Shown: positions 1-7,903, counted from the stretch's first letter. The stretch is 29,004 nucleotides of DNA from CALGLS01 sp047626155 (GCA_047626155.1 JBLHRR010000058.1:1-29004); one strand, 5' to 3'. Translations and numbers: made by a program. The notes: generated by a model not told the origin, from the sequence alone.

Positions 1-1868
1 TCCTCCTCCTCCTATCTCTTCTTCCACTTTCAGCTTTCAGTCAAGTGATCTTGCAAGGCTATGTCTATGAGTCCGGCAACCGAGGTTATCTGGAAGGGGC
101 TGCAATTACCATAATCGAAAATGAGAGTAAAGTCCTAAAAGGAAATGCAGCAACTGATATAAACGGTAAGTTTGAAATCGCGCTGGCAGAAGGTAAAGAA
201 TACTTGATTCGAATCAATAAAAAGCCATTCGAACCAATCGAGAAGGTTATTTCTGCGACGGCAAAATCTGACGGAGATAAAATCTTTGAAAAATTTGAAA
301 TGGAAAGATTGCCGGGTTATGTTTTTGAAGTAACACTCGCATCTGTCCGTTCGGATGAAGATGTGGTTGTAGATGCTATAACAGGAGCTTGGATTGAGGT
401 TTATAACAATACGATGGACAAGGAAATTTTAAACTTGAAAGACCATCCAAGTCATACGTTTAGTTGTCGTTTTGAGCAAGGAAGTCACTATACGATCCTT
501 CTTCGCAAAGATGGCTTTTTTAATAAACGACTGGAAGCTTATGTCAATGTAAAAGGATGTATTCTTTGTTTTGATGGAGTAGGGGAAGTGAAGCCGGGTG
601 TCTCAGATGTATTGACGGAAGGCTTTGAAATGGGAACACTACTGGCCAATGTTGAGCTGCAACCTATAAGCATGAATTCCGAGATTGAGATCAACAATAT
701 TTACTACGATAATAGCTCTGCGAGATTGAAAACCAAAGCAAAAGAAGAACTGGATGAATTGGTTATTGTGTTAAATGATAATAAAACCCTTTTGGTAGAA
801 ATTGGTTCTCATACCGATTCAAGGGGAGATACAAAATTCAATCATAACTTATCGCTTAAAAGAGCAGAATCCGTTGTGGAATATTTGATTGATAGTGGCA
901 TAGTAAAACAAAGAATGGTGGCCCGTGGCTATGGGGAAAGCAAATTGCGAAACAGTTGCGCCAATGGAGTGAAATGTAGTGAAATAAGACATCAGAAGAA
1001 TCGACGAACCGAGCTCAAAGTAATTGGATATGTACATGACCAACTGGTTGATAGTCATAGTCTTGCAGAGCAAAAAGAGATTGAGCGAATGGAGGAGTTA
1101 TTGTCTGGGTTGGCCAACTCAGAAATCAAAATAGCAGAGGGGGAGACGATGCCCGAAGATTTGAAAAAGCAACTAAAAAAACAAGAAGAAGCTAATATGG
1201 CTGACTCCAAAAGTAAAGATGTTAAACCGGCAATAAAGAAAGAAAAGGCACTCATGGGGAAAAGAGAAAAGGCGGCTAAAAAAAGAAGAGATGAAGCAGT
1301 TGAAACTGTTTTATTGGAGACAATTGATGGTCAAACCATCAAAATGAAAGTAATCGAAAAAGATGGCGTTCCTGCAAAAAGAGATCAGCAATTGGCAATA
1401 CGAGAGAACGTTCAAAAACCAGAAATAAACAATAACCCTACAATGGAAACGGTTCCTGTTATTGAAGAAGTTATAGCGGAAGAAATGCCCGTCTTAGAAG
1501 ACAGTTCTGTAGATGAGTTATTTGATACAGGCTCAGAAATTGTAGCAGAGGAGAATATAGGTATGGTGCCAGAACGGGAGATAAAAACGAATAATTTCAT
1601 TAGAGCTCCAAAAAAATTAAACAAAGACTTCACAGGGTTTAAAGTTCAAGTTGTAATTTCTACTTATAAATTACCTTTGAGCCATGAGATACTTTCAAGG
1701 CACGTAAATATAATGTTGGAAGAAACGAACAAAGGGACCTATGCTTATTTGCTCGGCAAATTTAACAATAAAAATGATGCTGCGGATTTTATGAATCGCG
1801 TTTTGTCTGAACAATATGCCAATGCCAGGGTGGTGGAGTATGTAGGAGGACGAAGACTGGTGAGATAG
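1..1868 (+). CDS. OmpA-family outer membrane protein with C-terminal SPOR-like domain (5' end outside window)
   Basis: The reading frame is open from the window edge; the first whole codon is at 3. Its first residues read LLLLSLLPLSAFSQ, the tail of a signal peptide, so the GTG at 45 is an internal valine and the real start lies upstream. The mature protein begins with a carboxypeptidase-regulatory/CNA-B-like beta domain (about 50-300) and a second beta-rich region. An OmpA C-terminal peptidoglycan-binding domain follows (about 684-1023), with the motif IGSHTDSRGDTKFNHNLSLK and a final RRTELKV. A Lys/Glu-rich, probably extended linker (about 1060-1600) leads to a C-terminal module resembling SPOR (about 1639-1865; FKVQVVISTYKLPL, AYLLGKFNNKNDA, ARVVEYVGGRR). 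OmpA domains bind diaminopimelate in peptidoglycan and SPOR domains bind denuded glycan, so a periplasmic cell-wall-anchoring role is likely. The OmpA call is firm; the SPOR call is tentative. Confidence 0.85.
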   Translation, partial: LLLLSLLPLSAFSQVILQGYVYESGNRGYLEGAAITIIENESKVLKGNAATDINGKFEIALAEGKEYLIRINKKPFEPIEKVISATAKSDGDKIFEKFEMERLPGYVFEVTLASVRSDEDVVVDAITGAWIEVYNNTMDKEILNLKDHPSHTFSCRFEQGSHYTILLRKDGFFNKRLEAYVNVKGCILCFDGVGEVKPGVSDVLTEGFEMGTLLANVELQPISMNSEIEINNIYYDNSSARLKTKAKEELDELVIVLNDNKTLLVEIGSHTDSRGDTKFNHNLSLKRAESVVEYLIDSGIVKQRMVARGYGESKLRNSCANGVKCSEIRHQKNRRTELKVIGYVHDQLVDSHSLAEQKEIERMEELLSGLANSEIKIAEGETMPEDLKKQLKKQEEANMADSKSKDVKPAIKKEKALMGKREKAAKKRRDEAVETVLLETIDGQTIKMKVIEKDGVPAKRDQQLAIRENVQKPEINNNPTMETVPVIEEVIAEEMPVLEDSSVDELFDTGSEIVAEENIGMVPEREIKTNNFIRAPKKLNKDFTGFKVQVVISTYKLPLSHEILSRHVNIMLEETNKGTYAYLLGKFNNKNDAADFMNRVLSEQYANARVVEYVGGRRLVR

Positions 1869-1930
1869 GACTTTTGGATTTAATTTTGTCTGTTTTGCAG
1901 TAGGAATAGATTACGGAGGCAAAGAATCCG

Positions 1931-1981
1931 TAAAATAAAAACCCGTCGAGTTGCTAGGCAGCTCGACGGGTTCTTATTTTA
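1931..1981. terminator. Bidirectional terminator between convergent genes
   Basis: Arms at 1931-1950 and 1962-1981 are complementary over 20 bp with a single mismatch. The core AACCCGTCGAG / CTCGACGGGTT is perfect, and A/T-rich outer parts supply a U-tract in either direction. It sits between the stop of the OmpA-family gene (+) and the end of the small secreted-protein gene (-), the expected place for a shared Rho-independent terminator. Confidence 0.85.
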
Positions 1982-2061
1982 GATTCGATTTTCCTTGATG
2001 ATTAGTTTGAATAAATTAACGAACCCACACTATTACCAAGGAATCTAAGGAGCTCAAGTTT

Positions 2062-2511
2062 TTAAATAATACTCCCTAAGGCTCCAATTGCCGCTACAAA
2101 CAGTAGCTGATCTTCTATCACCACTGTTACAGCTTCATCCTCTAAGCAAATCAGCTCATCCGTTTTCGGTATTATTTCTTTATCTGATCTTATTTCCATC
2201 TTCTTTTGTGCTGCTTTGATCGAATTTCTCTTTTGAAAATAGCTAAAAACAGCAGGGGAGTTATTGGCTTTCAATAACCACTTCTGTCCCTGAGGAGCCA
2301 TATTTACCTGTAGATAAGTATTAGCCAGCAGACGCATAGCAGAGCGATCTTCTTTTTGCTTACGGATGTGCTTTTGAAGGTATTTAATACTTAGGAAAGG
2401 CGCATCCATCTTAGCATAAGATTCGGCCTTTTTTAAAGCACTTTGAGCATTCAGAGATAAAGAAAACATGATACAGAAAAGTACCATGGATAGTTTTTGT
2501 ATTGGGAGCAT
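2062..2511 (-). CDS. Small secreted TPR-like protein
   Basis: A 149-residue protein. It starts with a clear signal peptide (MLPIQKLSMVLFCIMFSLSL, cleavage likely after NAQ). A helical stretch (residues 25-90) follows, with a TPR-like rhythm: ALKKAESYAKMDAPFLSIKY, then AMRLLANTYLQVNMAPQGQK. This resembles the short N-terminal TPR stretch found in some gliding/T9SS OmpA-TPR lipoproteins, but no OmpA domain follows. The C-terminus (about 125-149; VTVVIEDQLLFVAAIGALGS) is hydrophobic. The stop lies about 80 bases past the shared terminator. No enzymatic motif is visible and the function is unknown. A second methionine at residue 9 is a possible alternative start, but it would shorten the positively charged n-region. 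Confidence 0.7.
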   Translation of the reverse strand: MLPIQKLSMVLFCIMFSLSLNAQSALKKAESYAKMDAPFLSIKYLQKHIRKQKEDRSAMRLLANTYLQVNMAPQGQKWLLKANNSPAVFSYFQKRNSIKAAQKKMEIRSDKEIIPKTDELICLEDEAVTVVIEDQLLFVAAIGALGSII

Positions 2512-2654
2512 AAGTGGATTAAGGTTTTAATGTATTTTCTGCGAAAGTGATTTTCGGTTGTTTTTGCTAGATAATCATTCACTTCTTTGGGTTACGAGGT
2601 CATATAGAAAAGGTTGCCTCTATGGTTGGTTTTGTTGTAAAACTGGAGAAAAAG

Positions 2655-2677
2655 AATAGTGTTAATTTCACACTATT
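2655..2677. promoter_or_regulatory. Palindrome overlapping the bglX-like promoter (candidate operator)
   Basis: AATAGTGT (2655-2662) and ACACTATT (2670-2677) form a perfect 8-bp inverted repeat with a 7-base spacer. Its right arm overlaps the proposed -33 TTG (2676-2678) of the glucosidase gene, which is where a repressor site would lie. No regulator gene is adjacent, so the role is inferred from position only. Confidence 0.35.
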
Positions 2678-2705
2678 GGAAAGAAGACCTATATTTAGGC
2701 CTTTG
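2676..2705 (+). promoter_or_regulatory. Candidate Bacteroidota-type promoter of the GH3 glucosidase gene
   Basis: TTG at 2676-2678, a 19-base spacer, then GGCCTTTG (2698-2705). The second half matches the CTTTG part of the Bacteroidota -7 element TAnnTTTG but lacks the TA. It would give a leader of roughly 95 nt containing a 20-codon upstream ORF (2741-2803). Weak call. Confidence 0.3.
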
Positions 2706-2740
2706 TACAAAGACTGTTAAAAAACCTTCTTTGAGGAATT

Positions 2741-2803
2741 ATGAAAATACGGAATCCCGCCTCGCGGCCCGACAGGTTCGTCAAAGAGTCAAAAAAATGT
2801 TAA
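2741..2803 (+). other. 20-codon upstream ORF ending one base before the glucosidase start
   Basis: ATG at 2741 follows GAGGAATT, a rare Shine-Dalgarno-like context in this window. The frame runs 20 codons and ends with TAA at 2801-2803, one base before the ATG at 2805. The peptide MKIRNPASRPDRFVKESKKC has no recognisable motif. Part of it overlaps an intergenic repeat (2771-2790) that also occurs before gldFG, so it may be chance rather than a real leader peptide. Confidence 0.2.
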
Positions 2804-2804
2804 A

Positions 2805-5099
2805 ATGAATAAGAACTCCCTTACCCTACTTTTTTTAGGAATGGCATTGATTGCCACCCTTTACTCCTGTCATGAGGCAATGGCAACAGTGCCTCAGATA
2901 GAGGGCCAGACTATGGATGATAGCGAAGATACGGACCGTAAAGTCAAGGAATTATTAGTCAAAATGACTTTAGAGGAAAAAATTGGTCAGATGAACCAAT
3001 ATACTGGTTTCTTTGATCCAACGGGGCCAGCTCCTAAAGATGACAACAACAAGAACAAATACGAACAAGTCAAAAAAGGGCTGGTTGGCTCGATGCTAAA
3101 TGTAAGAGGGGCTAAGGAAGTAAGAGCCATGCAGCAAGTGGCTGTAGAGAATTCCAGATTGGGAATTCCACTGATTTTTGGTTTTGACGTCATTCATGGT
3201 TTTAAAACGACTGCTCCTATTCCGTTGGCAGAAGCAGCAAGTTGGGATTTGGAAGCTATTAAAAAATCTGCGAGAATGGCCGCTATCGAAGCTTCAGCTG
3301 CGGGTTTGAACTGGACTTTTGCTCCTATGGTTGACATTAGTAGAGATGCCCGTTGGGGCCGAGTGATGGAAGGGGCTGGAGAAGATACTTACCTCGGCGC
3401 TAAGGTCGGAGTAGCTCGGGTGGAAGGTTTCCAAGGAGATGATTTAAGTGCTAACAATACAATCGCAGCTTGTGCTAAACACTTCGCAGGTTATGGTTTT
3501 GCAGAGGCGGGCAAGGACTACAATACCGCTGATGTAGGAACGACTACTTTGTACAATGTTATCTTGCCTCCTTTCAAGGCTGTTTCTAAAGCAGGAGTTG
3601 CTACTTTTATGAACTCATTTAATGAACTAAATGGCGTTCCTGCTACTGCTGATAAATTTCTACAAAGAGACATCTTAAAAGGAGAATGGGGTTTCGAAGG
3701 TTTCGTTGTTTCTGACTGGGGCTCTATCTCCGAAATGATCGCTCACGGTTATGCTAAAGATGGAAAACATGCTGCCGAACTAGCTGCTAACGCTGGCTCC
3801 GATATGGATATGGAATCTCATCTCTACATTAAACACCTAAAAGATTTAGTGAACTCAGGAAAGGTGGACATAGCTAACATTGACGACGCTGTAAGTAGAA
3901 TTCTGAAAATAAAATTCGATATGGGCTTATTCGACGATCCATATCGTTATTGCAATGAAGAACGGGAAAAGAAACTAATGTTCAATAAGGATCAAATGGA
4001 CGCAGCTTTGGATATGGCTAAAAAATCCATCGTTCTTTTGAAGAATGATGAAGATATATTGCCACTTGGAAAATCGGGTCAGAACATCGCAGTTATCGGA
4101 CCATTAGCGGATGACAAAACGAGTCCATTAGGGAACTGGAGGTTAGCTGCGGATAACAACACCGCTACATCTGTAATGGAAGGGTTAAAAAAATACTCCG
4201 ATAATAAGTATAGCTATGCTAAAGGAGTCAATTTAGTAATGGAGGACACTTACTTCCACGCGGAATTGAAAATCAATGAGACTGACAGGTCTGGAATGAA
4301 AGAGGCCGTCGAATTGGCTAAAAAATCAGATATGGTCATCCTCGTTTTGGGAGAGCATGGAATGATGTCAGGAGAAGGAAGAAGTCGTTCGGAAATAGAC
4401 CTACCTGGTTTGCAGCAGGAATTATTGGAAGAGATTTGCTCCGTTAATAAAAACGTTGTTTTGGTTTTGATGAATGGCCGCCCTTTGGCAATTCCATGGG
4501 CCGTAGAAAATGTATCGGCGGTAGTAGAGGCCTGGCATTTGGGGGTTAAATCAGGAGAGGCGATTGCGGAGGTTTTATATGGCGATTACAATCCTAGTGG
4601 AAAATTACCAATGACTTTCCCGCGTTCAGTAGGACAAGTACCTATTTACTATAATTACAAAAACACAGGACGTCCTGGTCCAAAGGCAGAAGTTTTTTGG
4701 CAGCATTATACGGACATGACTAATGATCCACTATTTGTTTTTGGTCATGGATTAAGTTACACGACCTTTACCTATTCCAACTTGAAAGTAAATAAAGTAG
4801 CGAATCAGGTAAATGTTACCATTGATTTGAAAAACACAGGAAAAGTAGCTGGAGAAGAAGTGGTTCAGTTGTATATCCGCGATCGTTACGCTTCTGTAAC
4901 TCGCCCGGTAAAAGAATTAAAAGGATTCGAAAAATTGGCATTAAACGCAGGAGAAAGTAAAACCATCTCCTTTACACTTACAGAAAAAGAACTTGGATTT
5001 TATAATGCACAGGGGAAATTCATTATCGAATCTGGAGCCTTTGACGTAATGGTCGGAGGAAGCTCAGATAAGACCATGAATGGGGATTTTGAATGGTAG
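2805..5099 (+). CDS. bglX: Glycoside hydrolase family 3 beta-glucosidase, lipoprotein (BglX-like)
   Basis: A 764-residue protein, the usual length for BglX-type GH3 enzymes, which remove terminal beta-linked glucose from oligosaccharides in the periplasm or at the cell surface. The N-terminus carries a lipobox (ATLYSC, Cys22), so the protein is probably lipid-anchored. The GH3 N-terminal TIM barrel spans about 40-390, with the conserved RWGRVMEGAGEDTYLGA and KHFAGYG motifs and the catalytic nucleophile in GFVVSDWGS (Asp304). The alpha/beta sandwich domain follows (about 420-630), with the likely acid/base Glu524 in SGEGRSRSEIDLPG. A fibronectin-III-like domain ends the protein (about 680-755; RPVKELKGFEK). 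The ATG at 2805 is the only start that keeps the lipoprotein signal; an ATG at 2797 runs into a stop after three codons. It stands alone as a gene. No susC/susD pair is nearby, so this is not an obvious polysaccharide utilisation locus. Confidence 0.95.
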   Translation: MNKNSLTLLFLGMALIATLYSCHEAMATVPQIEGQTMDDSEDTDRKVKELLVKMTLEEKIGQMNQYTGFFDPTGPAPKDDNNKNKYEQVKKGLVGSMLNVRGAKEVRAMQQVAVENSRLGIPLIFGFDVIHGFKTTAPIPLAEAASWDLEAIKKSARMAAIEASAAGLNWTFAPMVDISRDARWGRVMEGAGEDTYLGAKVGVARVEGFQGDDLSANNTIAACAKHFAGYGFAEAGKDYNTADVGTTTLYNVILPPFKAVSKAGVATFMNSFNELNGVPATADKFLQRDILKGEWGFEGFVVSDWGSISEMIAHGYAKDGKHAAELAANAGSDMDMESHLYIKHLKDLVNSGKVDIANIDDAVSRILKIKFDMGLFDDPYRYCNEEREKKLMFNKDQMDAALDMAKKSIVLLKNDEDILPLGKSGQNIAVIGPLADDKTSPLGNWRLAADNNTATSVMEGLKKYSDNKYSYAKGVNLVMEDTYFHAELKINETDRSGMKEAVELAKKSDMVILVLGEHGMMSGEGRSRSEIDLPGLQQELLEEICSVNKNVVLVLMNGRPLAIPWAVENVSAVVEAWHLGVKSGEAIAEVLYGDYNPSGKLPMTFPRSVGQVPIYYNYKNTGRPGPKAEVFWQHYTDMTNDPLFVFGHGLSYTTFTYSNLKVNKVANQVNVTIDLKNTGKVAGEEVVQLYIRDRYASVTRPVKELKGFEKLALNAGESKTISFTLTEKELGFYNAQGKFIIESGAFDVMVGGSSDKTMNGDFEW

Positions 5100-5123
5100 A
5101 AGGACAGCTGCCGATGCGGTAGG

Positions 5124-5159
5124 ACGTTTACTAGCCTCGAAGGTGTAGTAAACGTTTTC
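5124..5159 (+). terminator. Terminator after the glucosidase gene
   Basis: ACGTTTACTA (5124-5133) and TAGTAAACGT (5146-5155) form a perfect 10-bp stem with a 12-base loop, followed by TTTT. It lies 25 bases past the stop codon. Confidence 0.7.
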
Positions 5160-5199
5160 AGGTAGTTCCACACATTGTAATTTCACTGTTGTAACAGAG

Positions 5200-5260
5200 A
5201 TTTAACAACACAGAATGGCTCACACAGAGCGCACAGGGGCTACATAGTAAACGCACTTTT
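5200..5260. repeat. CACAGAG-type intergenic sequence
   Basis: This stretch reads ACACAGAATGGCTCACACAG, then AGCGCACAGG, then CTACATAGTAAACG. It shares wording (CACAGAG.GCACA and CATAGTAAA) with the right arm of the 212-bp palindrome at 14200-14411 when that arm is read on the minus strand. It is probably a decayed copy of the same intergenic repeat family. Confidence 0.35.
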
Positions 5261-5271
5261 TCAAGGATGAA

Positions 5272-5325
5272 ACGCATAACAAATCCCCAGTGAATCTTTC
5301 GATCCATTGGGGATTTGTTATGCGT
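5272..5325. terminator. Strong bidirectional hairpin between convergent genes
   Basis: ACGCATAACAAATCCCCA (5272-5289) and its exact reverse complement (5308-5325) form an 18-bp perfect stem with an 18-base loop. It ends 12 bases before the DUF547 gene's stop codon (convergent) and is the second hairpin after the glucosidase. No long T-run follows on either strand, so it may also protect the 3' end from exonucleases. Confidence 0.7.
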
Positions 5326-5337
5326 ATGGCATGATCA

Positions 5338-6462
5338 TTATTCATTCAACCGCCAATCATATTCCATATACCCAATCTCAGCACCAGCGTCAATTTTCGT
5401 AGCGGCATACTTGTTAAGATAATCAATCAAATTCCCAAAATCAACCTTATACCAATCAAAGATTTTAGAGACTTCTATCTTTCCACCAGAAATTTTATTA
5501 TAATTAGGATTATTAATAAAAGCAGTAGCCTGTTTTTTGAAATTCGATTTTAGGTTGCTTTTTGTCCAAGCACGATTCAACAAAGGAGGGCAAGATTTAG
5601 CAGCACAATTTACGGCAAAGTGAATAGCCGCTTCTTTATATTTTGGACGTAGAATATCGTTCTCAATATTATTCAAACTATAAGTTTTTGTCCCCAACTT
5701 AATCCATTTTCTATCCCAAGGTTTTCCTCCTTCCAGGTCAGTAATACTTTTTACCGGATAATTGTCAACGATCAATTTGATGGTGAAGGCATTATAAGCG
5801 TTTATCCAATAAGCCATTTTTTCCGCCTTCGTCCAATCGCTCTGAATGGTTTTTTCAGCTAGCGTTTTCAGATAAGCATCCAATTTAGATTGATCAGCTT
5901 TAATGCCTTTGTAATTTACTTTGCCACTGTTGCTAACATACTTTCTTAGTAAGGCATCAAAAGGGGAGTGGTCTACACGAGTATCTACCGCTATGCGTTC
6001 TGCCACCTTTTTAACTTCTTCCTTTTTTGTTTCAATAGATTTTGTAATATTATTGTTAGATGTGACGACCTCCTTACCCCCTTTTACTATCTGTTCTTCT
6101 TTGACGGGAACGCGTAAGGGCTTTTCGTTGACCGCTACGTTTACATCTTTTACTCTTATAGCTTCCTTAACGGGAGTTTTGTTAGAGGCTTTAGTTGCAG
6201 TAAAGAGCGGAGTTTCAGAAGCTAATCTCGTCTTCACCTTGTTGGTAGTTCCGGATTCTATATCATCAATAAGACCTACCTTCTTTTGATTTAAGGCTTC
6301 CATTGATTTGGCCGTTAAATCTGCGGACTGTTTCGACACAGGGCTTTCGGCTGCTTGGTTTGTTGGGGGCACTTTCATTTCCTTCGTGGCAGAAGGGTCA
6401 GAACCGCAGGAAAAATAAATAGAAAAGAGGCAAATGGCCAGGCTATATTTTAAAAAAGTCAT
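5338..6462 (-). CDS. DUF547 domain lipoprotein
   Basis: A 374-residue protein. A lipoprotein signal (MTFLKYSLAICLFSIYFSCG, lipid-anchored Cys19) is followed by about 140 residues of low-complexity, Lys/Thr/Val/Glu-rich linker (about 20-160). The DUF547 domain then occupies about residues 165-370 and carries the family hallmarks: GKVNYKGIKAD, KMAYWINAYNAFTIKL, HFAVNCAAKSCPPL and a C-terminal EVSKIFDWYKVDFG. DUF547 proteins are common as cell-envelope proteins in Bacteroidota, and no reaction is established. The Cys-bearing HFAVNCAAKSCPPL motif hints at a thiol or metal role, but that is inference. The long linker probably lets the domain reach away from the membrane. The gene is monocistronic between convergent and divergent neighbours. 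Confidence 0.9.
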   Translation of the reverse strand: MTFLKYSLAICLFSIYFSCGSDPSATKEMKVPPTNQAAESPVSKQSADLTAKSMEALNQKKVGLIDDIESGTTNKVKTRLASETPLFTATKASNKTPVKEAIRVKDVNVAVNEKPLRVPVKEEQIVKGGKEVVTSNNNITKSIETKKEEVKKVAERIAVDTRVDHSPFDALLRKYVSNSGKVNYKGIKADQSKLDAYLKTLAEKTIQSDWTKAEKMAYWINAYNAFTIKLIVDNYPVKSITDLEGGKPWDRKWIKLGTKTYSLNNIENDILRPKYKEAAIHFAVNCAAKSCPPLLNRAWTKSNLKSNFKKQATAFINNPNYNKISGGKIEVSKIFDWYKVDFGNLIDYLNKYAATKIDAGAEIGYMEYDWRLNE

Positions 6463-6494
6463 GATGGGTTGTTTATGATGATTTATTTTTTGTG

Positions 6495-6502
6495 CAATTA
6501 TA
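6495..6502 (-). promoter_or_regulatory. Possible -7 box of the DUF547 gene
   Basis: On the minus strand this reads TATAATTG, one base off TAnnTTTG, 32 bases upstream of the start codon at 6462. No clear TTG lies at the expected -33 distance, so the call is weak. Confidence 0.3.
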
Positions 6503-6653
6503 GCTAATTTCTATAGAGAACTCTCTCAGATAAGAATATGTTTTCCCCTTCTATTCCTAATGTAAAAAACCGGACATTCCAGTTTAAAAGGCACAAAAGC
6601 AGAGCGAATAAGTCAGCCCCCACCATTTTAGCCCAAAAGCATACAGAAAGCCC

Positions 6654-6684
6654 TTGGGGGATGTACCGTTTTTTAGTAGTTTTG
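6654..6684 (+). promoter_or_regulatory. Bacteroidota-type promoter of gldA
   Basis: TTG (6654-6656), a 20-base spacer, then TAGTTTTG (6677-6684), a full match to TAnnTTTG. The predicted transcription start near 6690 leaves a leader of about 65 nt. The rest of 6463-6756 holds only unconvincing short ORFs. Confidence 0.6.
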
Positions 6685-6756
6685 CCGTTTGAATTGGGAC
6701 AAAGTCTAACGACATCCTCATATAGTAGTAGGTAGCCAAACAGATCAATACAATAT

Positions 6757-7665
6757 ATGTCCGTAAAAGTAGAAAACTTAACCAAAATATACGGTACCCA
6801 GCGTGCAGTAGATAATATCAGCTTCGAAGCCAGGAAGGGACAGGTACTCGGTTTTTTAGGGCCAAATGGTGCAGGTAAAACAACCACCATGAAAATCCTT
6901 ACCTGTTTCATCCCGCAAACGGAAGGCCATGCAACCGTTGGTGGTCACGATGTTACCAAGGATCCTATTGCTGCTCGCAGGGCCATTGGATACCTCCCGG
7001 AGCATAATCCTTTGTATAAAGATATGTATGTCAAAGAGTATCTGCGTTTTGTGGCAGGGCTTTATAAATTACAGAATAAGAACAATCGAGTGGCAGATAT
7101 GATCGAACGTACGGGCTTAGGTATTGAGCAAAATAAGCTCATCGGCGCTTTGTCAAAAGGATATCGTCAACGGGTTGGGCTGGCGCAGGCCATGTTGCAT
7201 GATCCCGAAGTCCTTATTCTCGATGAGCCGACTTCTGGCCTTGATCCTAATCAATTGGTTGAAATCCGAGGACTCATCAAATCTTTCGGCGAGGAGAAGA
7301 CTGTTATTTTCTCTACACACATCATGCAAGAGGTTCAGGCACTTTGTGATCGGGTACTCATTATTAATAAAGGAATTTTGGTGGCAGATGATCCTATTGA
7401 GAACTTGCAGCAGTTGGTGAAAGGAGAATCTGTGGTTCAGGTAGAATTCCAACAATCTGTTTCCGCCGCTAAGTTGGAACAAATAAGTGGCGTTATTGCG
7501 GTTAGTTCCGTAGGACAAAATCAATGGAAAATTACGGCGGAAGCCAATGCCGACATCCGTCCAGAAATCTTCCGTTTTGCCGTAAAGGAAAATCTAGTTT
7601 TGCTAGGGATGAATAAAAATGAGTTTAGTGTGGAAGATGTTTTCCAGCAGTTAACGACTAAGTAA
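6757..7665 (+). CDS. gldA: Gliding motility ABC transporter ATP-binding protein GldA
   Basis: A 302-residue cytoplasmic ATPase that would power the GldF/GldG membrane partner encoded next. Walker A is GPNGAGKTT (residues 35-43), the ABC signature is LSKGYRQR (132-139), Walker B is VLILDE (152-157), and the switch histidine is H188 in STH. About 80 C-terminal residues follow the ABC domain, as in GldA and related ABC-2 exporters. Length and sequence fit GldA (about 300 residues). GldA, GldF and GldG are required for gliding in Flavobacterium johnsoniae, but homologues are also widespread in non-gliding Bacteroidota, so motility cannot be concluded from this gene alone. Adjacency to a fused gldFG strongly supports the assignment. 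Confidence 0.92.
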   Translation: MSVKVENLTKIYGTQRAVDNISFEARKGQVLGFLGPNGAGKTTTMKILTCFIPQTEGHATVGGHDVTKDPIAARRAIGYLPEHNPLYKDMYVKEYLRFVAGLYKLQNKNNRVADMIERTGLGIEQNKLIGALSKGYRQRVGLAQAMLHDPEVLILDEPTSGLDPNQLVEIRGLIKSFGEEKTVIFSTHIMQEVQALCDRVLIINKGILVADDPIENLQQLVKGESVVQVEFQQSVSAAKLEQISGVIAVSSVGQNQWKITAEANADIRPEIFRFAVKENLVLLGMNKNEFSVEDVFQQLTTK

Positions 7666-7721
7666 ATACGGACCCAAAAAAGAGGGCAGGATTGATCAGC
7701 TCTATTTTAGCGAATGTTGAA

Positions 7722-7802
7722 GAAAAATTATCAAAATTTCAATCAAAATCAAAAGCCCTATACATGGGATTTACGTTAGAAGGTTTTGATTTTGATTGGC
7801 AT
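7722..7802. repeat. Inverted-repeat element between gldA and gldFG
   Basis: CAATCAAAATCAAAA (about 7740-7754) and its exact reverse complement, TTTTGATTTTGATTG (about 7784-7798), form a 15-bp stem around a loop of about 29 bases. The loop includes ATTTACGTTAGAAGG just before the right arm. A related arrangement (CAAAATCAAAAT ... ATTTCCACGTCTAAAG TTTTGATT) occurs after gldFG at about 10530-10580, so this looks like a dispersed repeat and not a plain terminator. The 238-base gap 7666-7903 holds no gene. Confidence 0.55.
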
Positions 7803-7865
7803 TTTAATTTTAATTTTGAAAAACTACCCATTTTCAATTTGAACTGATCACTCCCCTAAAGGGCG

Positions 7866-7886
7866 GACAGGTTCGTGAAAGAATCA
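7866..7886. repeat. Copy 2 of the GACAGGTTCGT repeat, just before gldFG
   Basis: GACAGGTTCGTGAAAGAATC here matches GACAGGTTCGTCAAAGAGTC at 2771-2790 at 18 of 20 positions. Both copies lie within 35 bases of a start codon and follow a GC-rich patch that is otherwise atypical of these AT-rich gaps. A looser third version, CCCGACGCATTCGGGCTGG, lies at 10516-10534 after gldFG. Confidence 0.5.
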
Positions 7887-7903
7887 TAAATAATATAATT
7901 TCT

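Noticed and set aside
45..47. GTG as start codon of the first gene
   Set aside because: The frame is open to the window edge and upstream codons spell the end of a signal peptide (LLSLLPLSAFSQ), so the start is outside the window.
5921..6289. 122-codon ORF antisense to the DUF547 gene
   Set aside because: It mirrors the low-complexity linker of the DUF547 lipoprotein; an open antisense frame is expected there.
2805..6462. Polysaccharide utilisation locus around the GH3 enzyme
   Set aside because: No SusC/SusD-like, regulator or other glycosidase gene is next to it.
6538..6735. 65-codon plus-strand ORF before gldA
   Set aside because: Contains the gldA promoter, no conserved motif, no supporting start signal.
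6504..6911. 135-codon minus-strand ORF over the gldA start
   Set aside because: Half of it is antisense to the conserved gldA Walker A region and it covers the gldA promoter; composition is not protein-like.
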